From positions 12,684,184 through 12,748,183 of the forward strand of contig NC_053128.1 in NCBI RefSeq assembly GCF_010015445.1: a DNA stretch of 64,000 nucleotides, given 5' to 3'. Within the stretch, counting starts at the first letter, position 1, and each line of letters starts with the position of its first letter. Positions 21,795 through 35,699 of this stretch are shown one piece after another. The position numbers and the translations under genes are program-made. The DNA comes from Perca fluviatilis (taxonomy: Eukaryota; Chordata; Actinopteri; Perciformes; Percidae). The notes under the pieces were generated by a model, which saw nothing but the letters and a program-made list of their open reading frames with translations, was not told the DNA's origin and made no database searches.

Positions 21795-21936
21795 ACCTGT
21801 GTATGTTTCTGTTTTAAAACCAGAGTGGGATGCCAGTGTAATCCTCGCACAGCTGGACCCCCAAGGATAACAGAATTTACTGCTGTGTGGGTGAGCCACA
21901 CAGGCATGCATACAAGAGCACACACGCACGCATACG

Positions 21937-21971
<35 letters not shown>
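21749..21971. repeat. (GT)n and (CA)n tracts in inverted orientation
   Basis: GT-rich 21749-21792 is followed 150 bp later by CA-rich 21940-21971; they are reverse complements and could pair. The intervening sequence is unique. All 120-150 residue ORFs here are Cys/Val or His/Thr runs from the tracts. Confidence 0.95.
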
Positions 21972-21974
<3 letters not shown>

Positions 21975-23310
21975 AGCTACCTGGGAGTGTAAAGAAGAGC
22001 GAGGATGAGAGCATGCTGAGTCTCACTCCCCCTTCTCCCAAGAAACACTCGCTTGGAAAATTGGAAAGAGCTTTGGCGTCTCCTCTGGGCATCACTCATG
22101 ATGCTTCGTTTTACACAGTATATACTTAATACACTGTGCATAGAAACAGGTAATATATGCTGCTACATCGTAGTATAGTAAGTCATTTTTTAGTAGCTTT
22201 GCAAACTAGAACCCAGAGTCAATGATTACCACAAGGCAGAAAACTTTTACTGATGAGGTGAAGCTCCCCGCAGTGTTGCAGAGATGAGGTTATCTTCGCT
22301 TAATGTGTCATCAATAAAAAGTGCCGCGACGACTACTGGTCCCTGACTGAAGAGGGAGAGAAGTACGAGTGAGTGTGTCACGTAAGAGAGTAAGTGAATT
22401 TGGAAATGATTGTAGCCTAAAAGCTTCTAATAATCAAAAGACGACACCTGCAATCTCTCTCTTCAGAGAATCTGATTCTGAAAGTGCAGGTGCTTGCTAC
22501 TTTGAGTCCTCTACCCTGGAAGTACAGAGTAGGTGTAATTGGTGTGAACTGCTGTCTGCACCAGCGCGTTTGATGCCAAGGAGCATCTGAAGACAGAAAT
22601 GTTCCAAGCCTACACATACGAGGGCTTTAAATGATGATGTGAGTCGCCATTTCCCAAGATCCTAATTTTTGTCATCAACATTTTAAGTATGGCACTGTAG
22701 ATCTGAAAAAGGGGCGTGGGTATTCAACTGCATAGCCGGATTCTCACCTCAAATTTGCTTTGGAATCAATTCTGGTGAAAATCCAGAGATGAAATGTGAC
22801 ATTTACAGAGTAGCAGCCATCATTTTCCAGTTTTATAATTAGAAGCAAACAATTACCATGTTTTTTTCTGTGCATGTAATTTGATGACATTTACTCTGTG
22901 TCTTACTGTAAGATGTATAATTAACTCAGTTTAAAATGTGCTATACATGGTAAATAAAGTTGCCTTGCTATAAAGGAAGCTGGATGTAGTCTACAAATAA
23001 ACAGATGCTACACGGAGTTTAGGTTCCATTTTACTCACTGAAAAGTAATATAAGCACGTTGCCTTCATTACTTACAAACGTGCCTTTAAACAACTACAAA
23101 TCTTCTAAACCTCATGGTACATTTTTTTGTATTTAACAAAAAAAAAAAAAAAAAGACATTGTGGTTAAACAAGCAGCCAGCCTCTGGCTAGGAGGATCTG
23201 ACCACCAACAGCTAATGTTAGCTTTGCCCCGGCGACTGACCACATGCAGCACTCCAGAAAAGGCTTGTAGTACAAAAGCTAATGTAGGCAAGACTACTGT
23301 TGGCTAGCTG
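21972..23310. other. flanking sequence, mostly unique
   Basis: Nothing recognised except a retroposon-tail-like segment at about 22930-22965 (gtaaataaagttgccttgct), similar to 14118-14182, and an A run at 23139-23154. Confidence 0.45.
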
Positions 23311-23312
23311 GC

Positions 23313-23622
23313 AGCTATAAATGTAAATGGGCTTTATTTATAAAGCGCTTTTCTAGTCTTAACAACTACTCAAAGCGCTTTCACACAGTACAGGAACCAT
23401 TCACACACATTCATACACTGTGGCCGAGGCTGCCGTACAAGGAGCCGCCTGCTCATCAGGTAAACATTCACACACATTCACAATCCCATGGCGCAGCATC
23501 GGGAGCAATTCGGGGCTCGGTGTCTTGCCCAAGGACACTTCGACATGGAACTGCAGGGCCAAGGATCGAACCACCGACCTTCCGATTGGTAGACGACTGC
23601 TCTACCACCCGAGCCCCTAACC
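23313..23622 (-). mobile_element. tRNA-derived SINE, minus orientation
   Basis: Read on the minus strand, the head at about 23620-23565 has gggtggtagagcagtcgtc and ggtggttcgatcc (A-box- and B-box-like). The body contains cttgggcaagacaccgagcc and a repeated attcacacaca-type stretch. The tail is aaagcgctttataaataaag, similar to L2 LINE ends. This is a widespread fish SINE-like family (from memory). It is not a functional tRNA gene. Confidence 0.75.
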
Positions 23623-24458
23623 TACCCCTACCTAATATAACGTGTACAGTAAATAAGACAACTTTAGAGTTAGAGGGAGGCTCAATTTTCCCCTTTCCAC
23701 ATCTCCCATCCCTGTGCCAAGTTAACACATCTCGCAGCAGTCCACCCAGGGTTACTGCTTTCTGTGTATTGTAAAGCTGGGCCTAAGTTGAAAAAATATT
23801 TTAAAACCAAAATGTGTTATTCAATTAGCAAACTCCTTACATGACTCCTAGGAGTGCAGTGTGTGTACAGTTTCTTGCCGTTTTTGGTGAAGAAATGCTA
23901 CAACTCCTCATGACCCAAGCTAACTTCATTTTAGTGACAAGCCGCTCCTTTTTCCCCAGCCAAAAATGAAAGACACTTGGCCGGCGGGCCTAACAGCTTC
24001 TTTTGGCGGAAACCCAAATTGTCACAGTGATGGCGGATTACTGGCTTTGGTAACTTTGCCATTACGGAATTTCCAAATGTAATCCCTTAAAGCACATGTT
24101 ACTAAAAAAAAAGAAAAAGAATCACACCACTGTAACGTGCTACTAAGTAAACACTGTAGGGGTTTTATCTCCACTATCCTGATCATATTCGGTGTTAATA
24201 GAAAGCCTGTTCGTGTTTAAGCAAATTAACTACTTCTGTCTTTTCTCTTTTTGATCAGCGTGACACAGTATCGCTGAGTTTGTTTGACAATCGTGGCGGG
24301 AGGTCAGCTCAGAAAGAAAGAAAAGAACAAAACATCTCTTCTCACATTTTCTAATCTCTCCAGCTTTACTGATTTCTTTAACTCTCACCTTCTAACTCTT
24401 CAGCTATTCCTTCCTCTTTGCAAGTGTCTCAGTGTGTCATCAGTCATAAATTCATGCC
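23623..24458. other. unique sequence, nothing recognised
   Basis: No supported feature. Confidence 0.45.
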
Positions 24459-26427
<1,969 letters not shown>

Positions 26428-26431
26428 TTAA

Positions 26432-26960
26432 AGCTCCAGTGTGTAACGTGTTTAGTTGTTCATTATCAAAATCTGTGTTGCCCGTTCACAAACTTGTCCT
26501 TTTTCATGACTATTTACCACCACAATTCCAAGTATTCCTTTTGGCTTGAAATTTTACGTTTGCATTAGCATGAACTGGCTCCATATCCATATTCATGCGC
26601 CATCTTGAAATATCTTAGCCGGTAAGGGACATACAGGACATACTGCTCCGCCTTTCACGTTTTCCCTGTCACATGATAAACTCACAGGTGCTGCTAATGC
26701 TGCTAACGGGTATCGTAGCTTCCCGGCCCCCGGCAAGTTTTAAAAAGGAAACATGGAGGACCACACAAAATTTCAGGAACAGGAGTCTTCTTCTTCTTCT
26801 TTGCCCAGAAAAAGGATATTGAAAAGAGCAAGAGACCGGCTTTTTGAAGCGTGAAGGCTACCGTAGCTGTAATACGTACTTTGAACTGCGTGACGCGAGA
26901 GAGTTGATTGCGATATATTATCTCAACGCTAGGTGGGAGAAATTCCCACACATTGGACCT
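26432..26960. mobile_element. TTAA-target MITE
   Basis: The left end agctccagtgtgtaac and the right end cacacattggacct are imperfect inverted copies. TTAA flanks both sides (26428-26431, 26961-26964). Internal sequence is non-coding with a ttcttcttcttcttt run. The family is common in teleosts (from memory). Confidence 0.75.
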
Positions 26961-26964
26961 TTAA

Positions 26965-28095
26965 GCTAATATCTAGTCAACCTGTTTTGGGGGAATTTAT
27001 TATTCTAAACCAGGGCTTTTCAAAGTCTGACACTGTGACTTACACCGTGACCCACTATCCTATATTCATAGTGCGACATGAAACTACTTTATATTATTGA
27101 TATATTGACACATATTATCAAATATATCAAGTGTTGAAGCTACAGTTTGCAAGCTACTTTAGTGGATCCAAACAGGAAGTAAAATTGTTGCCATGGAGTC
27201 AGTGAGTTAGCTATGGGCTACAACTTGAGCTCGGTGTTTTTTTTTTTAATTATTATTATTCATCTGTTTTTAACTATATTTTCATTTACCTAGTTTACAT
27301 TTTGGCAAATTGGCACCATTCAAAGTACGCCGAATTACTTATTCGCAGTTCCTGTTTGCAGTAAACTCATGGATGGACAGACACCTAATACTGGATTACT
27401 TTGATAGTGAAGAAAACTTAAAAAACGTGACGATTCTAAGGCAAGTTCCGGAATATAAGGTGTGCATATTTTTGTCTATGATTTCTGAAGGTGGATTGAT
27501 GGACTTTTTTTTTCCGGATAGAATGACACCCCAGGAAAACGCAAGTCACGCTGAATCTTAAAACATGTGTATCAGGTCTGTGTGTTTTGGATTTTAATTA
27601 GTTTTGACTCTGAGAAGTAGTACCATTGTTGCCACAACTTGTTGCTATCGGGCTCTTAGGGTCTTTACGTATCTTAAATGCCTCCGTGAGCTATGTGCCA
27701 CTCCTTCTGCTGCAGCTCCAACTTCTGACTGTGGTGGTAAGGGACATATCAACAGCCCAAATGCAGTAACTTCCAACGGTTTGTAGAACACCAACAAGCA
27801 CCTGTCCCTTTCACCTCACGCAGTATCTTCACCTCGTCTTTCTCCCTTGGCGCCTCCCTGCAAATTTCCCGCACCTTTTACAGAATCCATTTTTTTTTAT
27901 TTTTATTAACTCAAATATTTTCAGTTCCTTGTCTCTTCAATTCAGTTTCATGAAACCAGAGAAGACACAACTTTCTGACATAAAATTCATCATTGTGACT
28001 CACTGTGTTGACATTTACCATTTTATCTCCATGTTTCCCTCTCTCTTTGACTTTTTCCTCACTCATTCTCTGCTTCTCTCCCCCTCTCACAGTCT

Positions 28096-28098
<3 letters not shown>
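26965..28098. other. flanking sequence with a possible hAT left end near 27012
   Basis: Around 27010-27060, agggcttttcaaagtctgac followed by cgtgacccac resembles the left end of a hAT family in vertebrates, but no right end was found. The ORF at 27310-27561 shows no recognisable domain. Nothing else supported. Confidence 0.4.
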
Positions 28099-28155
<57 letters not shown>

Positions 28156-28439
28156 CAGTCTCACATTCCAGGCAAGCTTGGCTTCTTTGTCCTGAATGAC
28201 ATCACAGACATAAGCCCGTGACAGGCAAGACAGGAGGAATGCGGTGCGAGAGACGGATAGAAACCATAAAAGAAAGAGAGACAGAGCGAGAGAGAGAGAA
28301 TACCCAGATGATGGAGAGAGAGAGAGAGATTTTGTGAGGGAATGAGAAAATGTGAAAGAAAAAGGGAAAACCAGGGAGAGCGGGAGAAAGAATTCCATTG
28401 ATTCAGCAGGGCATGAATGGACTTCACAGAGAAGTCCCC

Positions 28440-28476
<37 letters not shown>
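28099..28476. repeat. (CT)n, GA-rich and (CA)n tracts
   Basis: (CT)n at 28099-28152, GA-rich patches at 28276-28330, and (CA)n at 28441-28476. The first two are complementary in sequence. Confidence 0.95.
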
Positions 28477-28478
<2 letters not shown>

Positions 28479-28915
28479 CACAGCCTCCTACCCGTCTACT
28501 CCCTCCCTCGCGGCCTCTCTCTCATCCCTCCGTCTGTCCCCTCCTTCTCTGTTTGTACTCCTTTCATTAATCTCCTTTAGAAGAATCAGACAACAGCACC
28601 TCCTCCACAAACCCAGAGCGAGAAAGTTTTCACACACACAGCGCTCACTCGGTCTACACAGTTTAGGGGAGCACTGTTTCACCATGTAGGCCCAATAGGT
28701 CTGAGAAAAGCTGTACTAAGTGATAAGTGGAAAATACGCCTGCGTTACAGATCTTAATCCTATAGTGGGACTGCAACCAAACACTCAATCCACTGAAAGT
28801 AACACATTAAGAGTGCAATTCAGCTGGTTTGGACTATAATATGGAACTACGGTAGTTCCAGTTTTTCCAATGTGAGAATTTGTGGCTTTTTCTTTTTTAA
28901 TATCAAACTCAGTAA
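28477..28915. other. unique sequence, nothing recognised
   Basis: No supported feature. Confidence 0.45.
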
Positions 28916-29086
28916 AGTACCTTTGGGTTTTGGACTGTTGATGGGCATAATAAGCAATTTCAAGCTATGGTCATCAAGATATGTTCCACAATTTTCTGAC
29001 ATTTCATAGACCGATTATCATAATTATCATAAAATGAATAATTAGCAGAGTAATGGATAGTCAAAATAATACCTGTAGCCCTAAAT
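28916..29086 (-). mobile_element. hAT-derived MITE fragment
   Basis: Read on the minus strand from 29086, it starts tagggctacaggtattatt and continues with a tgataatcggtctatgaaat block, which resembles the end of an abundant fish hAT-derived family (from memory). The other terminus was not located. Confidence 0.45.
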
Positions 29087-29456
29087 ACAACCTGTTAGTC
29101 AGGGAGTGAGCGCTCTGTCCAAAAAGCATTCCATTTTTATTCCCTTTAAAGCAGAATAGTATAATTGTTTTGCAATTCCAATGAAATAATTACTATAATA
29201 ATCTCAACATACCATGTATGACAATGATATCACTACTCCGTGATCGTGCTAAAAGAAGAGCGTATTGGATGGGGCTACATCGACATCGCAGAACAACCCT
29301 TTGTTTTGGTAAAAGTTATGAAACAGAATGATGAAATGAAATCTTAAGAAAACAAGCTTCATGTGAAAGATCGCAAACTAACTTTCTGATGGTCGCAAAA
29401 AAAAACAACGTTTATGAAAATTGTATTCATGTCATCTCTGGCCTTTCACACTAAAA

Positions 29457-29948
29457 CACATGTGTCAAACTCAATCCGGCACCTTGCAGATTTCCATCCG
29501 GCCTGTATATCAGTTTGGGTTCACAATAAATGTTGGCCCGCCTAGTTGTGCGCCAAACCAAAAACACAAGAAAGTGTTTTTTTAAACTGCAATTACCTGA
29601 CATTCAAAGCAGACATATGGCAGATTTGTCGACTCTGAGACTCTATGATGGCTAAGGAACACTTTTGTAGGGCTTCATGTCAACAAAAATGCGACAAAAA
29701 GCGTACAAAAATGTCGGAAAAAGCAACAAATTTACAAAAAAGGTGAGAAATGTCTGAGAAAGCTACAAAGAAGTCAGAAGAAAAACAACAAAAATTAGGA
29801 AAAAAGCTACCAAAATGTTAAAAAAAGAAAAGAAAAAAAAAGTGAGATACAGTAACAAAAGCACGTCAGTAAACTCTCCATGTCTGGCCCTTGGTGTGAT
29901 TCTCTTTTTCCAGTGTGGCCCTTAGTGAAAATGAGTTTGACACCCCTG
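29457..29948 (+). mobile_element. hAT-like MITE, copy 1 of a pair
   Basis: The ends CACATGTGTCAAACTC and GAGTTTGACACCCCTG are imperfect inverted copies. Flanking 8-mers cactaaaa (29449-29456) and cactaaac (29949-29956) differ at one base. The copy at 61208-61762 is in the same orientation and nearly collinear; relative to it this one lacks about 55 bp near the centre (after gactctgagactc) and the cggcccgcgggcc start block. The second half is an A-rich degenerate tandem of aaaaag/caacaaa motifs. Confidence 0.85.
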
Positions 29949-30099
29949 CACTAAACAAATGGTTTGACAGAGTGCATGTCTTGTGGGATGTCACAGCTAA
30001 AAAAAGTTTCTGTCAAACAGTTGCTACTGTATTTTGATCTGGCAGCGTGCAGAGATGCCTAAGGCTGTTCCACTCACAAGATGCTGCTCCATATCCGAA

Positions 30100-30830
30100 T
30101 CAGAATCGGAATACTTTATTGATCCCCTGAGGGAAATGATTTAGATTTGCAGTTGATCACATTCAGATTCAAGGTAAAATAATAATAATCTTCGTTGCAA
30201 AAAAGTCACATATATCTTATCACAAAGTTGAAAAATGTTGCGTTTACTTCACACAAGAGCAGCCATTTCTCCTGTTGCCATGGGAACGTTATGAAGTGAC
30301 GGAATTATGCGACGTGAACATCATCGAAAAGCAGGGTGGTGGGGGGGAATCACTTTTTTTTTCTGTTGTTCATCAAACCGCAGTTTTTGCAAGTTCCCGC
30401 AATTTTTGCAAGTTCCCGCAATTTTTGCAAGCATTTTGTAAGAAAACGTGCCGCATAATCAAGGAATTTTTGCCCGCAACAATCACAAAAACACTGGATT
30501 TTTCTGGAAGGACAGAAATTCTATTGTGGTGCAGTGTCAACATAAATACAGTACAAACAGAAATGAGTACAGGGTGAATATAAGTAGCAGCAGTGAATAC
30601 ATAACACCTCTGCACATGTAGCTGATAAATTATTGCGCCAAGTGATTATTGTGCATCATTGTCCAAGAATATTGGGATGTGATACGTGCTGTGAGACCAG
30701 TTTTGACACTAAGCGAGTTATATTGTTTGATGGCCACAGGCAGAAACGGTATTTATAGTTTCCTCCAATGCTCTCGACATGATGCTGAGCTACTGTGGCT
30801 TTTACAAGAGACGCTGCGTGAAGACATTAG
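30100..30830 (-). mobile_element. LINE 3' end fragment with an inserted repeat
   Basis: On the minus strand the right part (about 30830-30535) gives a reading frame containing FCLWPSNNITRLVSKLV, resembling the tail of a fish LINE reverse-transcriptase polypeptide. The left end (30140-30105) reads aggggatcaataaagtattc, a common fish LINE 3' terminus. Between about 30240 and 30530 lies unrelated sequence that includes a 20-bp tandem. The plus-strand ORF at 30649-31086 is antisense to this and not a gene. Confidence 0.5.
30378..30430. repeat. short tandem of a ~20-bp unit
   Basis: The unit gcaatttttgcaagttccc recurs about two and a half times. It belongs to the repeat inserted into the LINE fragment. 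Confidence 0.85.
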
Positions 30831-31684
30831 CATGAATCATAGCAAACCTAATAAAGACTTCATACACAAAAAGTGCAAAAGTTCAAGGTGGGTATTACTT
30901 GCCATCAAAAAGGTCAAATCCCACTCTTTATACAGTGCCTTCAACAGAAACTTTGTTAGGAAGCACTTTATGTTATTAAAAGAGAAGACAACATTAAAGG
31001 ATACGATGCGATCACACATAAAAGACAGCGCATATAAAAACAAACGCAGCACATCAGTCACACTGAAAGCCAACAAAATGAAATGATTTAAGCTAAATCT
31101 TAAAACGGGGACTGCCTTCATTTTTCAAAGTGCTTCGTTTAATGCAATCCTGCTACCTCTCCGCTTCACCCTCACGAGGAATCACTTGGAAACAGCCGCG
31201 GTAATCACGGAGGATAGCTGCAGGATATGGTGGCCTTCCACAGCGGTTACACGGTAAAGGGTAGAAAGTGGGATAGACGCAGGATGTGGGGACTTCTACA
31301 ATGGCGAACACTGTGTGGAACTTTAACTGCTGACCACAAAATCACACAAGACAGATTGCTTTCCCTCGGATATCACAGCACAGCCACATCAAGGCGACGG
31401 TCTGCCGTTCTGACGGAGGGAAAGAGAGGGAGAACTGCGGGGAAAGGGAACGGCAGCCGGAGGAATGAAACAGGTCAAAGTGGAGCCTGGAGGAGCGACG
31501 CAAAGTTAAGAGTTAGACAAAGTGAAAGGAGAGAAAGAAACACGGCGCGCACTAACCATCAGGCAGACTTCTGTGGTGAGAAATGAACTTATCGTCACGT
31601 CGATAAGTCATTATCGCATTCAAAACAGAACACACTGCAAACGCAAAGACATATACAGGCCCTTCACACACACAGTGTGCGCGC

Positions 31685-31685
<1 letters not shown>
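30831..31685. other. unique sequence, nothing recognised
   Basis: AT-rich then purine-rich, with no exon-like ORF or boundary supported. Confidence 0.45.
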
Positions 31686-31719
<34 letters not shown>

Positions 31720-31861
31720 GTTGGGGGTTTGAGATATCGGGTGGCTGGATGAACTTTTCCAAACCTCTGTGCTGATGCAGTGAAATCATTTCACCCCATT
31801 AAAAACAACAGAGCAGCCTTGGCCAAACTAATTATGGAGAATTCTGTCAAAACGCAAGTGA

Positions 31862-31896
<35 letters not shown>

Positions 31897-31960
31897 CGCG
31901 TGCGCGTGCGTGTGTGTGGTGTTGCGTGCGTACGCGTGCGTGCGTGCATGTGTGTGAGAC
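31686..31960. repeat. (CA)n and (GT)n/(GC)n-rich tracts
   Basis: (CA)n 31687-31718, (GT)n 31865-31892, then alternating purine-pyrimidine tgcgcgtgcg-type sequence to about 31960. Confidence 0.95.
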
Positions 31961-33599
31961 CACAGATGAGGTTAACATACAGGAAAGCCATAGCGAGCAC
32001 ACCATCTGCGGATGAAATTACGAACCAATACCGTCCATAAAATCCAGAATCAACTGGAATAATCTAAACCAGATCCCCTTCATTTTCCAATCAATAGCAC
32101 TGCCAGTCCATAATTATCTCAATAAAGGCTGCTTGAGTGACTCAAAACAAAAGACCTGCACACACAGCTGTCAGGTGGCCTATTGACAAGTGCTCATCTA
32201 ATCAATAAAGATAAACAGTTATGCAGGAAAAAAGAATGACAATACCAATCTGTCAATTTGAACATCTGCGGTTACAATAGAGGTGCTTAAACGTATCCAT
32301 CAAATCCATATCAACCATATAACGTCAAGAGTACAGTTAGGAGCCTCGGGGGGGTATTTCAGAAGGCTAATATGAGCAGTCAGAAGTAGGATTGTTTGTG
32401 TATTAGTGCAGTGAAAAGAAGAACAAAAAAAAAAATCATCATATAACTCTTCGAAAGACAAAAGCCTAACGTGCGCCACCATGAGCACACTCGGAGGGAT
32501 ATTTCCTTTCGGTAAGTCTAACACTTAAACAACAAATAACACAACTGCCAAATTTGGCAAAAAAAAAGAAAAAGAAAAACCCTTCTACACAGAAACATGC
32601 ATGTGATGACTGCTGGACCGTGCAAATAAAAACCAAGCGCACGATCTCTCAATCTCACACACACATACACACGCAGACAACGCGCACACACATTTATTTA
32701 TGTCCACATGAAGAAAAACAGTACAGGGACGCAAATATTATGCGGTACAATACATACACAAACTCATGGACCAGTGACACGCAGCAGATCTTCACAATAT
32801 CACTTAACAAGCACAATACTCAGTTCTTAAGGGTATAAGTAGCACAAAACTCACTTCTCAAGGGTATAACACACACACACACACACACACACACGCACGC
32901 ACGCACAAAGACTGAGCTAGCTCGTCGTTAGTGTGTGACTGATGGTGTGTTATTTTTGAGCTGACTCTGGTCTGCATCGGGGGCCTAGATGCAATAACAG
33001 CAACAAGAACTGATCACCTAGACAATCACTAATAGCCTTTTTTTTTCCCTTTGGTTAATCCGCTTTTCCATGTTCTCCCCCCTCCCCTCCGCAAAATGCA
33101 ATATCCATGTGTTATTTCTGACTCACTTGTTGCCTCTGCTTTTGTTAATTGCATTGCCGCTCCCTCTCCGTCGCTCTCTCTCGCGTCCCGCGCTTGCCCC
33201 TTCTTTGTAAACCGTTTGAACCCCACTCTCGCTCTCGCTCTCGACCGCTCTCGCAATCTGCCCTCCTCTCCCCTGCTCGTACGCATCCTTTTCTCCTCCC
33301 TCTCTTTCGGCCTCGTTCCCTTCGTCGTCGCAAATCTCTCATTCTACTTCTCCATTTGGTCTTTCTCTTAACATCCCCCCCCCCCCGCGGTTGCCTTCAA
33401 ATCCTTCTCCCTCCCTGCAGACAGACAGCTGTTCCATTTAGGACATTTGATAAACCACGACAGACCTGTAAACAATGCACACAAACACACACTGTACACA
33501 CAAATGATCCATGGGAGACAAGACAAAGTGGACGGGGGGGAAGAAACAAGAGTAAAGAAAGGAGGAGAGTAGAGGATGGATGGCACTCCGGCTGGACAA
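31961..33599. other. flanking sequence with short simple repeats
   Basis: Contains A-rich patches at 32426-32436 and 32558-32580, (CA)n at 32871-32896, pyrimidine-rich sequence with tctcgctctcgctctcg (about 33225-33250), and a C run at 33375-33387. The ORFs at 33029-33742 come from the pyrimidine-rich stretch. No gene supported. Confidence 0.45.
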
Positions 33600-33604
33600 C
33601 GAGC

Positions 33605-33815
33605 TCGTCTGTTTGTTTTAGTTTATGGTTTGAAATATTAAATATTTGGTTTACAATAACGTTAAGTGGCCTGGGCCTGAGTTATGGTGCCGCGGTGGCT
33701 TCTCTGTTTGTTTCGTTGTTTATGGGTTTTTTGAAATATTAATCTTTTGTTGTAGACTAATAAGGCTAAGTGGTCTGGGTGAATGAATTATGGTTCCGTG
33801 TGCATCAGCTGCTTT
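33605..33815. repeat. diverged tandem duplication (~100-bp unit)
   Basis: Two successive blocks share the order gtttgttt, tttatgg, ttgaaatatt, aagtgg(c/t)ctggg and gaattatggt/gagttatggt (first from about 33610, second from about 33708). Similarity is imperfect, so the duplication is old. Confidence 0.6.
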
Positions 33816-34091
33816 TCGAAAGGTTCGAGCACATCTCCACGCTCACGCGCTCGTGTCCCGCCAGAGGTCACGTTTGTCGCGTGTGTTCTCGCGGTTCAAC
33901 CCCTCCGCAAAGGCGGGAAACGTGACGCCCAATCGCACGTTTTCAATACACACATCAAGTCCTCGGCAGATACGAAGGAATGGATGCAGCTACATTCTGA
34001 CGTTTGTGTTAATGTATTTTTTATTTATTTTTGTATCAGTTGAGTATGAGTGTTTAATAGTTTGTTACTTATTTCCCCCAAGCTGAAGAGA

Positions 34092-34361
34092 TGTTTACGA
34101 GGCGTTTACGACTTAACCCCCTCCTGTGATAATTTAGACAACAGCTTCCGTATCGAGCAGACGCCTACCGCTGATATTATCCCACCGGTTGAACTTGACA
34201 TGCAAACAAGCGCAGAGAAGGAAAGGTTGAAGGAAAAAAAACACACAGAAGCCGAGTGTAAATGGTACAAAAAAAGTGCATTTTTAAAGAGCACGAAAAC
34301 AACAAGCAAAACCAGCTTACTGATTACTGATGATGACAAAAATCCCTGTGTGCTCTTCTAA
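34092..34361 (+). CDS. unrecognised ORF, possible 3' exon or repeat fragment
   Basis: Open from the window's 34050 ATG to a stop at 34361. The more protein-like part starts after ttatttcccccaag, which could be a splice acceptor, and contains QTPTADIIPPVELDMQ, a Lys/Glu-rich stretch (EKERLKEKKHTEAE) and TDDDKNPCVLF at the end. I recognise no domain. There is no visible poly(A) signal immediately after it and no partner exon identified. It could be a decayed transposon gene or chance. Confidence 0.2.
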   Translation, partial: CLRGVYDLTPSCDNLDNSFRIEQTPTADIIPPVELDMQTSAEKERLKEKKHTEAECKWYKKSAFLKSTKTTSKTSLLITDDDKNPCVLF

Positions 34362-34410
34362 ACTGTTAACAAAAATCCTCTTTATTATAGGGTATTGTGT
34401 GTGTTAAGGC

Positions 34411-34641
34411 CAACCCGGTCTCACGCCAGGTCGTGTAATAGTCACGTTATTTTGATTCATAATTTCGTGTACAGGTTACGATTTTTACGTTTTTTTCGTG
34501 TATATGCAACGACTTTTGAACGTGTACAGGTCACGCTTTTCGAACCTGCTCTGGGGACGCGACTACGGGGAAATGAGGCGAAATAGAAATTATGAATCAA
34601 AATAACGTGACTATTACACGACCTGGCGTGAGACCGGGTTG
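34411..34641. mobile_element. hAT-like MITE, near-complete palindrome with perfect 8-bp duplication
   Basis: The ends caacccggtctcacgccagg and cctggcgtgagaccgggttg pair. The arms run about 55 bp (34411-34466 with 34586-34641) with very few mismatches, through the ttattttgattcataatttc block. GTTAAGGC lies directly outside on both sides (34403-34410, 34642-34649). No coding capacity. Confidence 0.9.
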
Positions 34642-34654
34642 GTTAAGGCATGGA

Positions 34655-34860
34655 TACCCGACCCGAGGCCGATGGGTCCCGATGGGTCCCGACGGTACCC
34701 GACGGGCCGGGCCGGGTTCGGACAGATATTTAGAAATTATGCTCGGGGTCGGGTCGGGCTCGGTCACATCAGCGCGATAAGGCAACAGCTGATCAACGTG
34801 TGCTTGTTGCCTCGCTGATGCGCTCATCTGTTGACATTTCCGAATGCCTTCCTACAGTTG
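34655..34860. repeat. GC-rich dispersed repeat segment
   Basis: Begins atacccgacccgaggccgat and contains three degenerate gggtcccgatgg / cccgacgg copies, then ggtcgggtcgggctcgg. I recall similar cccgacccg-rich hAT ends in fish, but I see no paired terminus. Confidence 0.4.
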
Positions 34861-35695
34861 CTTAACAAAAGCGGGCTTTCCACACAAACAAACGTAGCCT
34901 ACATGTGTCATTAGTATGAGGATGTGTGGATGTGTGTGTGTCTTTCTGTCAAAAATGTTTTGAACTAATTGACTGTTGTTACAGAAATTATAGCAAGGAA
35001 AGCATGCATCCTTAACTCGTGCGCTCTTCTTTGCTTTACTCTCTCAAGCATGAAATGGTGGCAATAGTGAACCCTTTCCTGGTCAGTGGTTCGTAAGATT
35101 TTGAGATCGCCGCAGCATCGCTCAAAGGATCTGCCATCCGAATCTAGTGTGTCCCCTTTCAGATCTCCCCGTTTCTCTAACATCGGCCCCCCCCCCCGGG
35201 GCCAGGGGCGAGGACCTTGCATCCATGTGCACATCACAATCTGCTGACAAATGAACTCCCCAGTCGCTCTCGTGCTCCGCGAGTGGCAACGAGGGAGATA
35301 ACACTCGCGCATGTCGAATAAATAAATCAAAGCATAAAAGCATGCATGTAAATGCAAAAAAAAGTGTAGTCATATTTCTTAATTTGGTTTTGTGTCATTT
35401 ATTGTCGTTTTTTTTTTGTAATTTCTACGTGAAGCAATTTGATTTTTGCGCAAGTTACTCGATGGTGTTTTAAGTCCCCCCCAACGTTTCCTTCAAGGCA
35501 GCGCTGCGACCGTTGATTTGGCGTGGTTTATGTGCAGACATGCAGACGGCATGCATCGGCTCCTATCTGTATATGAGTGTGGTGGAGGTCTCTGGGGGGG
35601 GGATTATGACTGGGTAGAATAATGGTTTGTGTGATAATTAATGGGATTAACAGATTAGACAGAAGATTATACCATGGCTGTCTCCATCACTGCTC
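34861..35695. other. unique sequence, nothing recognised
   Basis: A C run at 35188-35198 and a T run at 35410-35418; no supported gene. Confidence 0.45.
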
Positions 35696-35699
35696 TATT

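Noticed and set aside
21513..21992. 122- to 152-residue Cys/Val and His/Thr ORFs
   Set aside because: They are translations of CA/GT microsatellites. The same applies at 24400-24905, 28087-28580, 37732-38665, 46458-46908, 57603-58493 and 62191-62460.
23560..23622. Functional tRNA gene on the minus strand
   Set aside because: It is the head of a SINE with a LINE-like tail, and the acceptor stem does not pair.
27310..27561. 83-residue ORF with mixed composition
   Set aside because: No recognisable domain, no flanking exon signals I could support, and it contains a long Phe run from a T tract.
30649..31086. 145-residue plus-strand ORF
   Set aside because: The first third is antisense to a LINE 3' end and the rest is AT-rich; a minus-strand ORF overlaps it equally well.
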